In this document: one piece after another, positions 1-8,036 of the stretch | Layout: each line of letters starts with the position of its first letter | Position numbering within the stretch: the first letter of the stretch is position 1 | Source: Blasia pusilla | Lineage: Eukaryota; Marchantiophyta; Marchantiopsida; Blasiales | Direction of reading: 5' to 3' | Assembly: GCA_050084515.1 (NCBI GenBank) | Contig: CM114271.1 | Span: forward strand, 62,001 to 126,000 | Length of the DNA: 64,000 nt | Translations under genes and position numbers: made by a program | The notes under the pieces: model-generated | What the model saw: the letters and a program-made list of their open reading frames with translations, nothing else | Database searches by the model: none | Told to the model about the DNA's origin: nothing

Positions 1-1201
1 AAAATATTTCTTGACGCCATTGTAAATTGCAAAGTTATGCATGCTTTGCAACAAACAATGCACAATTTGGAGATGCGAGCAAAAATTTATGGTCAATCTT
101 GCAAAACTTCCATTGCTAGGCATTTTTTAGGGTTAAATTGTTCAAACCCTAAACCAGCCGCCGTCGTCATACTCACCATCAACGGTCAACCATCATCATC
201 GATGGTGAACCATCACCATCAACGTTCAACTTTCACCATCAACGGTCCGCCGTCACCATCAACATCAATGGTCCACCGTCCACCGTCGGCCGCTGTCGCC
301 GCCTACCGCTGCTCAGAGCCGCGTTCCGCCGTTGTCCACCCTTTGGTTGCCATTTTTGCCATTACGAAGTGGAGGGTCTTCCACGAGGACCGTTGATTCT
401 TTCACTTGCGCCGCCATCACGTACTTTGTTTTGGCCGCCACCGTCATTGTAGTTTCGTCATCAAGCAGTGATGGCAGATGACCTCGGGTTATGGTTTTTT
501 AGTTTTCATTTCATGCTGCTATGCTGTAATTGGTAGCCGCTTAACAAAAATCGAGTACCATACCGTGATGCCCGTAGCCGCAACTGGACGCCGATTGGCG
601 TGCCGTGCCGCTCGTGGCCGCACCGTACCGTCTTGACCGCGGAGCCGCTCCTTCACTAAGGATCAGAGCGTGTGAATTGCTGATTGAGGAGGGTGACGCC
701 AAGTGCCGCACTCCATTACCGAGTTCCATGTCATTAAGAGCTATTCCGTGCCGTACTAGACTGCTAGACCTGCACTGTACATCGAGGAGGTTTGAGGGGC
801 GTCAATACGAGAGGAGTCCAACTTTCCGATTGGAGGAGTTGTCTTCACAACCGAGTTGGGGTCGAGATTTGCAGTTGTCGAGGAGCGACATCGATATTAT
901 TGTCAAGTTACCTATTCTGGTCTCTTAAGCTGCACGTGTGAGTGATTTTTGGGTATTGGGAAGTTATTTGGGATATTGTTTCGTGCTGATGCTGAGAGCA
1001 TCAATGATGTATGGATTTAGGGGACATAGACGTGTGTGGGATGTCCAGAGTTAAGGATGGTTTGTCGATGAGATGGTAGATCAGTTGATTTGCCGGACCG
1101 CGCCGCTTGTTGTCGTACAACACACGTCTCACTGAGAGAGTGTAGATTGGGTGCCGCATGTTTAGTTTTAGTGATTGAGGGATGGATCCTGATCAGAGTC
1201 G
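1..1201 (+). other. Leader of the gypsy unit, no readable gene
   Basis: No recognisable protein family. An open frame at 37-396 is His/Pro/Ser-rich only because the DNA is a run of degenerate CACCATCAACGGT-type repeats (170-300). From 540 to 1,120 the frame changes repeatedly, and the right copy differs by many one- and two-base indels. At 1,187-1,199 and 1,207-1,219 a 13-base motif (TCCTGATCAGAGT) occurs twice, 20 bases apart. Its end weakly resembles the TATCAGAG core of plant LTR-retrotransposon primer-binding sites, but no 5' LTR could be paired with the 3' end of the element. Confidence 0.4.
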
Positions 1202-1468
1202 ATGGGTCCTGATCAGAGTTTATGGAGAGTTGGTGATGTTGTTAGTATGCAGGCACGGAGGGCGATGGGAGAAGTGAGTGCGACGATTGCTGATGCTCAA
1301 GAGGGGCATGTGTCGAGCACGTTGTTGGGGGCGGCCACCATTGAGTACCAAGCTCCTTTATTTTCTGCTTCCGATGTTATGACGTTGGGAGGTACGCCCG
1401 CCCAGGTTTTTTAGCTGGCTGCTACACTATGTGAGCGTGGAGTTGGAGTTCTTGCATCACGTTCAAAG

Positions 1469-2329
1469 GTGATTGTAGAGGAGGTGCCCTTGGAGCGGAT
1501 GCTCGGGCGGTCCACGTCAGATTCATGGCAGGCTCCGGCTGCTAGGATGGCAGAGATGCCCGCTAGACCCGCGATAGAGCGTGCCATGGCTTCTCCTAGT
1601 GTTGTGTTGCTTGATAACCAGGGAGAGGTCTTCCAATTGGTGAGTCACGTAGGAAGAGCTTTTAGTCCGCAGCGTGTCTTATTGGATTCAGGAGCGCAAC
1701 CCTTGATGTTGGGGAATGTGTCATTCAGAGAATTGGGCTTGACGAGAGCCGATGTGGAGCGTTGTCCATTCCGGATAAAGACATCATTGGATGGAGCTAG
1801 TACCACACAGTATATCATCCGACAAGAGGTCATGGTGAGGATTCGCTCGAGACATCCTACAGATGAGTCGGTGGTGCGAGCCAAGGCAATACTGACTGAT
1901 GTAGAGTCCTACGACGTCTTGGTTGGTAGAGCAGTGTCATACCCGATGGGGTTTTCCGTGGATTACTGGGAGGAGTCGGCATCTTACGGACCAGGATGGC
2001 AGTCACGTGATAGGCACCTTAGCTCATTACCCGTTCGATTCATAGGTGCAATGATCGAGCGATGGCCAGGGGAGATGGCGACCTTAGCAGCATTTAGCAG
2101 TGCCATCACTTGGACTAGTGATTTGATTGAGGGACATGTCCATGGAGAGGATACTCCCGTTCCTAAAATTTTTATGGAGAGGAGTGTCATGGTAGCCGCA
2201 TTAGTCCATGGAGGAGAGGTGTTGCTTTGGGGCTCAACTGAGGAGCTTCGTTGCTTAGCCAGTGAGCATGTGCAGACCGTGTGGAGCAAGACGTTTGCAC
2301 TAGAGTGTGACAAGTTAGAGGAACCCTAG
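1469..2329 (+). pseudogene. Gypsy aspartic protease region
   Basis: An open frame of 286 codons. Residues 71-76 read LLDSGA, the catalytic D-S/T-G of a retropepsin. About 75 residues later comes YDVLVG, the second conserved strand with its hydrophobic-G motif seen in gypsy proteases. It is followed by a YPMGFSVDYW segment and a PGW motif. In the family this domain dimerises and cuts the Gag-Pol polyprotein. The ATG at 1,469 is simply the first in frame and the real polyprotein would start further upstream. After residue 200 the frame runs through a linker (SAITWTSDLI and onward) that leads directly into the methyltransferase, broken by a TAG at 2,327-2,329. In the right copy this region carries several extra frameshifts. 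Confidence 0.8.
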
Positions 2330-2343
2330 GTAGACAGATAGAT

Positions 2344-3316
2344 CCCTTTGGATACCACCCCGATTGTGTGGTGCATCCCAAAGGAGGGTATTCGAGTTTT
2401 GGATCTCTTTGGAGGGATCAACAATGGGTTAGCTGTTGTTTTGCACGCTGGAGTGCGCGTGCAGCAATACGTGTATGTGGAGATTCATGATGTTGCGAGG
2501 CGCGCTTCACTTCACCATGTGGCATAGTTATGCCTCCGTTTTCCCGACTTGTTGTCTGCGTCCGCCATTTAGGGCTACCAAAGTTCCCTACCGAGGGACA
2601 TTTCATTGTTGGGGGCGCATAGATTTGGTCATTGCTGGTTGGCCGTGCTAGGGAAAATCGAGTGTTGGACGAGGTAGCGGGCTAGCTGACACTCGGTCCA
2701 TGTTATTTTGGGAGATGATGCGGATCTTGCAATATTTACAGGAGCATGAGCCTTGTTTTTCAGCATAAATTTTGGAGAATGTGCATTTCGATTGGGCGAT
2801 TCGAGGTCCCGGGTGGTGACGAGTGCACATCAGGTGCGCGCATGGACCGACCCGACAGTGTTGTTAGATACGGCGAGTATAGGTTCTAGAGCACACCACC
2901 CACATCTTTAGTGGACCAACTTGGAACCACATGAGGTGTTGCGGAGGGCTTATGCAAGAGTGGAGTGTCCCTCCGATTTTTTGGTGGATTCTATATTGAT
3001 CCAGCCGCCGATCACAAAAAAGTGAGGCATGATGATCGACCGCCGTTGATTGTGGTCAACAAGATTGGCATGCCACGAGCAGCCTTTCCCATATTGGTGA
3101 GTTTTCCCGCTTCCTATGCATTCAAGGAGGCCAGACCTAGCTTGGTTTGGGATGACCAGGTACAGAGGTTGGTGGAGCCCAACGCCGATTAGCGATAGCA
3201 AGTGATGGGATTCCCCACAGGAGTGACGCTAATATCGTCACTATCGGAGGCATCACGACGTTATGTCTTGGGTCAGGCGATGGATTTGAACTGCTTGACA
3301 TGGATTTTTAGCTTAT
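2344..3316 (+). pseudogene. Cytosine-5 DNA methyltransferase domain inside gypsy pol
   Basis: Across frames the classic C5-methyltransferase order is readable. Motif I is RVLDLFGGINNGLA (about 2,392-2,433), which binds S-adenosylmethionine. A YVYVEIHD segment follows (about 2,468). Motif IV is IAGWPC followed by TAG at 2,649-2,651, where the PCQ glutamine is expected; the cysteine is the catalytic nucleophile and is present. Next come SMLFWEMMRILQ, motif VI ILENV (2,769-2,783), a THPHLWWTNLEP-like segment after a frameshift, and near the end SEASRRYVLGQAMDLNCLTW (about 3,247-3,306), matching motifs IX-X. The family transfers methyl groups to cytosine C5 in DNA. The domain is broken by at least two stops (2,649, 2,766) and frameshifts, so this copy is inactive. 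The reading is supported by the cleaner third copy at 32,540-33,297. Confidence 0.85.
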
Positions 3317-3687
3317 GAGTAGGTGAGCAACCTTGTTTGAGGATGCGAAAAATCATAAAAGTTGTGTTGGTGAGCCCCATGCCTATCGAGACGGTTGAGG
3401 CAGTGGTTCGGGGCAAGGCCCCGAGGAGATCGACACACCAGGGATGATTGGGAGAGACACCCTTGGACTTCTTGGGATGTTTTGCAGATACGCCAGGAGA
3501 TGGTAGCCACAGCATTGAGCGTGGTTTAGGGTACTACAAATGGAGATCCGATTTTGCAGTTGGTTGCAAGGGAGCAGTTGAGTTTTGTTGTCCGAGACAG
3601 GGTTGCATAATAGCAACCACTAATATCCGCGCGGGAGAGTCTTACCGTAGTCACGATGGAGACTTGGGAGCCAAATATGGGCCCTAA
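3317..3687 (+). pseudogene. Methyltransferase-RT linker of the gypsy polyprotein
   Basis: This stretch joins the methyltransferase to the reverse transcriptase. Translated pieces include an IKVVLVSPMPIETVEAVVRG segment and a DTLGLLGMFC segment, with frame changes between them. The equivalent part of the third copy (33,190-33,425) contains a similar GTHGLLGTS stretch. No known domain is seen. It may include a polyprotein processing site. Confidence 0.45.
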
Positions 3688-4134
3688 GTGACAGGAGGAG
3701 AGTGGCATCGAAAACACCAGTTCCTTAGGAGTTATAGGAGATGTTTTGCATTTAGTATGCATGATTTGGGTACGCTGAAGGGTCCAGGGATCCGCATTGA
3801 GTTGTCGAGTGACACGCCGATCTTCCAACAACCCTATAGGCATAGTGACATGGAGAGGGCTCTAATTCAAAGTAGGAGCCATGACTTGGTTGGAGTAGGA
3901 CTAATGGAGATGTCGCATGGAGAGTATGCATCTGCCACTGTCATGCTCGCCAAGAAGCTACATCCTGGCAAGTGCAAGTTCTTCTATGACCAAATTGAAT
4001 ACTTGGGTCATGCGATATACCCAGGGGGCCTTGGTGTGCAACAGACAAAGGTAGAGGCTATTTCACGCATTCCACACCCTATAGATGTGAGTCAAGTTCG
4101 TGCATTCATGGGATTGGCGAACTTCTATCGATGA
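3688..4134 (+). pseudogene. Gypsy reverse transcriptase with catalytic core deleted
   Basis: 148 codons. The first part (to about residue 92) is the RT N-terminal region: DLGTLKGPGIRIELSSDTPI, then SHGEYASATVMLAKK. The frame then jumps directly to LHPGKCKFFYDQIEYLGHAI, which is the thumb region of gypsy RT. Comparison with the third copy, which reads through, shows that 435 bases (145 codons; 33,729-34,163 there) are missing. These include the palm with the YIDD catalytic motif. The flanks share a GAAG tetramer, so the loss looks like a microhomology-mediated deletion. It is in frame and shared by the right copy. The frame ends at TGA 4,132-4,134 (FYR-stop-YIKGF), where arginine CGA is expected. 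Confidence 0.85.
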
Positions 4135-4626
4135 TACATCAAGGGTTCCGGTTTGATTGCGAAGCCGCTAACCTTGATGATCAAGGTGGATTAGGAGGGG
4201 CACTGGGGGGATGAGCAAGAGAAAGGATATCTGATACTCAAGGACAGATTGATGTCTGCGCCCATATTTAGGAGACTGATCAGGGGGCGTCCTTTCAAAT
4301 TGCATACGGATTGGAGCATGTTGGGGCTTGGAGCCGTGCTCACCCAACATGACGATGATGGTAGAGAGCTTGTGGTGGCTTATGCTAGTCGCTCAAACAA
4401 CGCTGCAAAGTCTAGCTTGTATGAGGGTGAGTGCTTGGCTGCAATGTGGGCTATCGCACATTTCAGATATTATCTATTTGGCATTCCCTTTACCATCATT
4501 ATTGATCATCAGCCACTTAAGTGGTTGATGGAGTCCGACAAGCTTATAGGGAAGCTTGCAAGGTGGGCTCTTTTGTTGCAGGAGTATGACTTCCAGGTGG
4601 TGCATAGACCCAGGACGCTCAACTAG
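4135..4626 (+). pseudogene. Gypsy RT-RNase H domain
   Basis: After the stop at 4,132 the frame continues IKGFGLIAKPLTLMIKVD, then a TAG (4,192-4,194) where Q is expected. From 4,249 an open frame gives RPFKLHTDWSMLGLGAVLTQ, YASRSNNAAKSSLYEGECLA, FTIIIDHQPLKWLM and FQVVHRPRTLN. These are the hallmark blocks of Ty3/gypsy RNase H, which removes RNA from the RNA-DNA hybrid during reverse transcription. The first catalytic Asp (HTDWS), the Glu in EGECLA and the Asp in IIDHQ are present. The frame ends at TAG 4,624-4,626, where the third copy has CAA (NQDADGLSRNP). Confidence 0.88.
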
Positions 4627-4639
4627 GATGTAGATGGTT

Positions 4640-5910
4640 TGAGCCGTAACCCATGCCCGAGTCAGCGAGATGCGAATGGAGCTCGTTGGCATAGTGAGAG
4701 TGATGAGGAGTTGGTGCCAGGATAGCTTGCGTCAACCTATTTGGGCTTGTTGGCTATGGAGAGCCAAATTGCTGAGACTTCGATGGCGAGGTTTGATGGA
4801 GAATCCTTAGATCTAGAGGCCGGTGAGGAGACGACATGTGGCCGAGACATTCGACGATGGAGTGGTCTTGGAGTATCTGTGTACTGGCAGCGTCGCGAGC
4901 ACAGTGGATGCGAGAGAGTGGGATCAGATCCTACAACAAGCCAGATGGTTCGGGTGGGAGGGCACACATGTGTTGCGAGTGTGGGAGGATGGTAGAATGT
5001 GTGTAGTGCCTCATCCTTTGTAGAGAGCACGTTTGGTGCGTCATGCCCATGAGAAGTTGGGTCATTTTGGAGTGAAGCGGACGTACAGCTTGCTCCAAAT
5101 TCAGTATTGGTGTCGAGGCATGCACACTAACGTTCAATAGTTTGTTGCCACATGCATGGTGTGTGATCGAGTTCAAGCATCATTCAATGCTTCGACTCTA
5201 GAATTGCATCCACTTCAGATCATGGGTTTAGGTTAGAGATGGAGTTTGGATTTTTCAAGACCTTTGCCTTTGACGGAGCGCCATAGTCGTTATATGGTAG
5301 TCATGGTCGAGCACTTCTTGGAGTGGATAGAGTTGGTTGTATTTCTTGACAAAGCAAGTGAGGGAGTAACGTATGCCTTCCTAGATCAAGTGTTGAGTCA
5401 TTTTGGCACACCACCTAAGGTGTTGACAGACTAGGGTACAGAGTTCCGTGGGGAGTTTCAGGCCTTGTGTGATCAGGCACTGATCGACCACCGCAATACT
5501 TCGCGAGATCATCCTGAGGCGGATGAACTAGCGGAGCGGGTTGTGTAGATGGTGAAGAGAGGACTACGCAAGTATGGTTTGCAGAGAGGTCACCTAGGAG
5601 ATTGGGACCTTCAGTTGCCATGGTTGGCGATGGGATATAGATTTTGCAGGCAGGCATCCTTAACGTCTTTCTCACTGTACTTGTTGCTTTATGGCCGAGA
5701 GCCAGATTTACCTATGGCCATTTGTCGAGATGTTGGTGAGGTGTTGAACGTTGATGACCCTGATGTATGGATGCGAGCATGTTCTTAGAGGGCTCAGTTG
5801 TTTTGGAGAGTGATGCCCTTAGCTTTTGAGAGCTTGGCCATTGCGCAATATCAAGATACGTTGAGGTATGCGACTATCCGGAGGATCATCATCGTGAGAT
5901 TACGTCTACT
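4640..5910 (+). pseudogene. Gypsy integrase
   Basis: The zinc-binding region is seen at 5,036-5,175: HEKLGHFGVKRTYSLLQIQY, then ATCMVCDRV, matching the HHCC finger. The catalytic core follows: WSLDFSRPLP (first Asp), VLTD then TAG then GTEFRGEF (second Asp), and DELAERVV (Glu), a DD35E arrangement. A C-terminal stretch (VMPLAFESLAIAQYQDTL) leads to the PHD domain. Family role: insertion of the cDNA into the genome. It is interrupted by TAG at 5,021, 5,138, 5,432, 5,546 and 5,786; in most of these a glutamine is expected from family alignment (for example TDQG). The catalytic residues themselves are intact. Confidence 0.88.
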
Positions 5911-6261
5911 TTGCAAATGACGGCACCCACGACATTTGAGGTGACTCCAAGGCGCACCATCTTGAGAGTGCGTCAGGTTTTCCCATCCCGTGTTCTCTTA
6001 TTGGAGGGACATGATGGTATGGTTTGGAAGGACCATGTGCGTAATTTTTTGCCATGTCATCTTCGAAACATTGACGGTATAGTTGATCCAAGCTTAGCAG
6101 TAGTTCTTGTAGACTTGTGGTGTATGTTGTTTGGCTCCGCCCGTGGTGCAACCACTATGCTAGTCTATGATGGGTGTTCGAGAGTATGGCATATGGCATG
6201 TTTGACGCCACCTCTCACTAGGGTTCCTCAGGGACGATGGATGTGTCCCAGATGTATATAG
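5911..6261 (+). pseudogene. C-terminal tail of gypsy pol with PHD finger
   Basis: 116 codons ending at a probable true stop (TAG 6,259-6,261). The first ~60 residues (PTTFEVTPRRTILRVRQVFP, then WKDHVRNFLPCHLR) are the integrase C-terminal domain. From C71 the pattern C-x2-F-x11-Y-x2-C-x4-H-x2-C-x15-W-x-C-x2-C appears, with VYDGCSRVWHMACLTPPL and GRWMCPRC as key parts. This is a PHD (C4HC3) finger in which ligand 2 (Cys to Phe) and ligand 3 (Cys to Tyr) have mutated. PHD fingers usually read the histone H3 tail. In this position one would expect a chromodomain in plant chromoviruses, so it may once have steered integration. Both long copies share the two lost ligands. Confidence 0.8.
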
Positions 6262-6430
6262 AGTAGGTAGTTTTACATTCCGACTTGTGTCTATGACATG
6301 GATGGCAAGAAGGCGACTAACGATGGGGCCACATGAGCACCCGGCCTTCTTGCTCTTAGCGTTCGAGAGATGTATGTCATGGTAGGTACGGATAGATGGC
6401 TATCTGGAGTTAGAGGGACCTAACCACCAA

Positions 6431-6449
6431 CTAGGGGGGCGATTGGGGA
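6431..6449 (+). promoter_or_regulatory. Probable polypurine tract / start of 3' LTR
   Basis: A purine-rich run (AGGGGGGCGATTGGGGATA) lies 170 bases after the pol stop, as expected for the tract that primes plus-strand synthesis in LTR retrotransposons. If so the 3' LTR begins around 6,442-6,444 with TGGGGATATT. No matching 5' LTR is visible in the window, so its length cannot be set. The same tract is at about 53,263-53,283 in the right copy. Confidence 0.35.
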
Positions 6450-6939
6450 TATTTTGGTACTTCTTGTCTCGCTTTTTGGATGCCATGAGTTAGCATGGGA
6501 TCGTGCGTACGTGTTTGTGTGTGTATTCGGTGACAACAATGTATGTTGTGTAGCGATGTGTATGCAGACGACACCATGCAAGAATTGAAAAAGTTTTTGA
6601 ATTGTAAAAAGCCAAGTTTTGCTGATGAGGTATCTCAGATATTTTCTTCCAAGAATCATTATTAAAAATTAGTAAGATGTCTATGCGAGAATTGAAAAAG
6701 TGTTTGAAGGTAATTATTTTCATTAATGGTGTTCTCCAAAAGATTCATCTACAAGTGATCTCTCCAAAATATTCATATGCAAGTCATATGGACGATTCAA
6801 ATTTCGAGGATCTTTCCTTTGGCCATCCATTAGAATCTTTGTGATTTAATTTAAAATTAAATTTGATTTGAATATTTTTATTTATTAGATTTTTGTGTTT
6901 TAATGATAGAGTTTCCAATGATAATGTATATAGAAGTTT
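6450..6939. other. Possible 3' LTR and AT-rich sequence, no gene
   Basis: No gene is seen. The stretch has a GT-rich run (6,510-6,525) and two copies of a GAATTGAAAAAGT motif at about 6,574 and 6,693. It becomes strongly AT-rich after 6,830. Part of it may be the 3' LTR of the gypsy element. Confidence 0.3.
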
Positions 6940-7280
6940 TATTCATACTCTAGATCATGAGAAAATACATGAGTAGACAAGTAAATGTGGACTTTTTGTA
7001 AAGTGTGACCTGGAGACTTATTAATAATCCTAGCAAAACCCGACCAAGCACGGAATTGAAACAAACAGAAATCAAACATCTTTGCAAGACCTGCCATTAC
7101 TGTGCGAACACAGACTTTTTCCGTGTGCAACCAAGTTTGCTCATCACCTTTACATTAGACCAAAGCTAGAGATAACCTCCTTATGATGGCTTGGATCATT
7201 TGCAACCGATCCCCATGACGAACAATAGGAAACACTTGACAAAAATTACCACCAAATACTGGGTTTTCTAAAATGTTGGT
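6940..7280 (-). pseudogene. Helitron/PIF1-type helicase remnant
   Basis: The - strand from about 7,275 to 7,160 reads VFGGNFCQVFPIVRHGDRLQ, then MIQAIIRRLSLALV. This matches the motif III region of PIF1-like helicases carried by Helitrons (consensus GGDFRQxLPVxxxG), with Asp changed to Asn and Arg to Cys. The downstream - frame (7,130-6,939, 63 codons) continues with FDFCLFQFRAWSGFARIINK, not clearly assigned. Family role: DNA unwinding in rolling-circle transposition. Only this fragment is recognisable. No Rep nuclease and no certain Helitron ends were found, so it is a relic. A host PIF1 pseudogene is the alternative. Confidence 0.5.
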
Positions 7281-7778
7281 TTCTCAACATCCACTTCTCT
7301 AAGCACCACTAATCTGATCGGCCCCCTTGTATGAGGAGAAGCTTAGATTAATGGTTCTGACTTAGACGTCGAAGGAGTCATAATAATATGACACAAAGTC
7401 CTAAAGGAACCTTTGCTCTTCAAAGCATTTAACCACCACTGGGCAGTTATTTTTCCACTAGTCTTTCAATGTGAGGTTATTTCACCCCGTGAATCGTACA
7501 AACGCCATGGGAAGTCATACAATTGTTGTTTAGACGCCCATGAAGCGTGACTCGCCATGGGCTTAGTTTACTTCTATCTTCGTCATGTCCTTGGCATCTA
7601 GCAATATGGAATAATGAGGCTTCACTCTTATAAGCGTTTCACAATCAGTTGGTGGTTATTCCCCTCCTCTTTTTGGGAGAAAGGCTAGTGAAGTTAGCCC
7701 ATTATCCATAAGTCAACAAGAGCATAGAATTTCACTTGCCAGCCGGCCTACATTCCTTCTCCTCCTTTGGGAGTGAGG
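7281..7778. other. No gene recognised
   Basis: No coding motif on either strand beyond the helicase fragment. It might be further upstream Helitron sequence, but no Walker A motif could be read. The inverted MULE copy does not extend into this stretch. Confidence 0.3.
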
Positions 7779-8036
7779 TGAGGCTACTAAGGTAATAAAA
7801 GGAAACAAATGCCTACTATGTACTCCATTTTAGACGATGCAAGACTAGCTAGGATGGTTGGTGGCTTAAATCGTGTCCCCTAGGCCCATATATGCATTGA
7901 ATTGTAATACCAGAAGGACTTTCAGGCAGCTTAAAAGAAATTCTATTCTATATTGCAATTATTTGGGTTGGCAAGACAACACGTTTATCCATGAATATTG
8001 AGAACATAAAATCTGAAGTCCTTTCCAAAATTTTAC

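Larger units (their letters stand above)
1202..6450 (+). mobile_element. Ty3/gypsy retrotransposon with built-in DNA methyltransferase and PHD finger (left copy, decayed)
   Basis: Reading + frames across frameshifts and stops gives an ordered pol: retroviral-type aspartic protease (1,469-2,050), cytosine-5 DNA methyltransferase (2,344-3,316), reverse transcriptase lacking its core (3,688-4,134), RNase H (4,135-4,626), integrase (4,640-5,910) and a C-terminal PHD finger (6,121-6,255). The order RT-RH-INT is that of Ty3/gypsy. The methyltransferase between protease and RT, and the PHD finger where many plant gypsy elements have a chromodomain, are not part of a standard element. No gag zinc knuckle and no 5' LTR were found. 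A purine-rich tract at 6,431-6,449 probably marks the 3' end of the internal region. In-frame stops are mostly TAG at expected glutamines. The copy cannot be autonomous. Confidence 0.88.

Noticed and set aside
1187-1219. Gypsy primer-binding site (GATCAGAGT twice)
   Set aside because: Only partial resemblance to the tRNA-Met complement and no 5' LTR end before it.
2649-5788. TAG read as glutamine, meaning a changed genetic code
   Set aside because: The TAG-for-Gln pattern fits, but TGA and TAA also interrupt, frameshifts accompany them, the intact gene at 22,481 uses CAG for Gln, and the third gypsy copy has CAA at one of the sites. Deamination explains it better.
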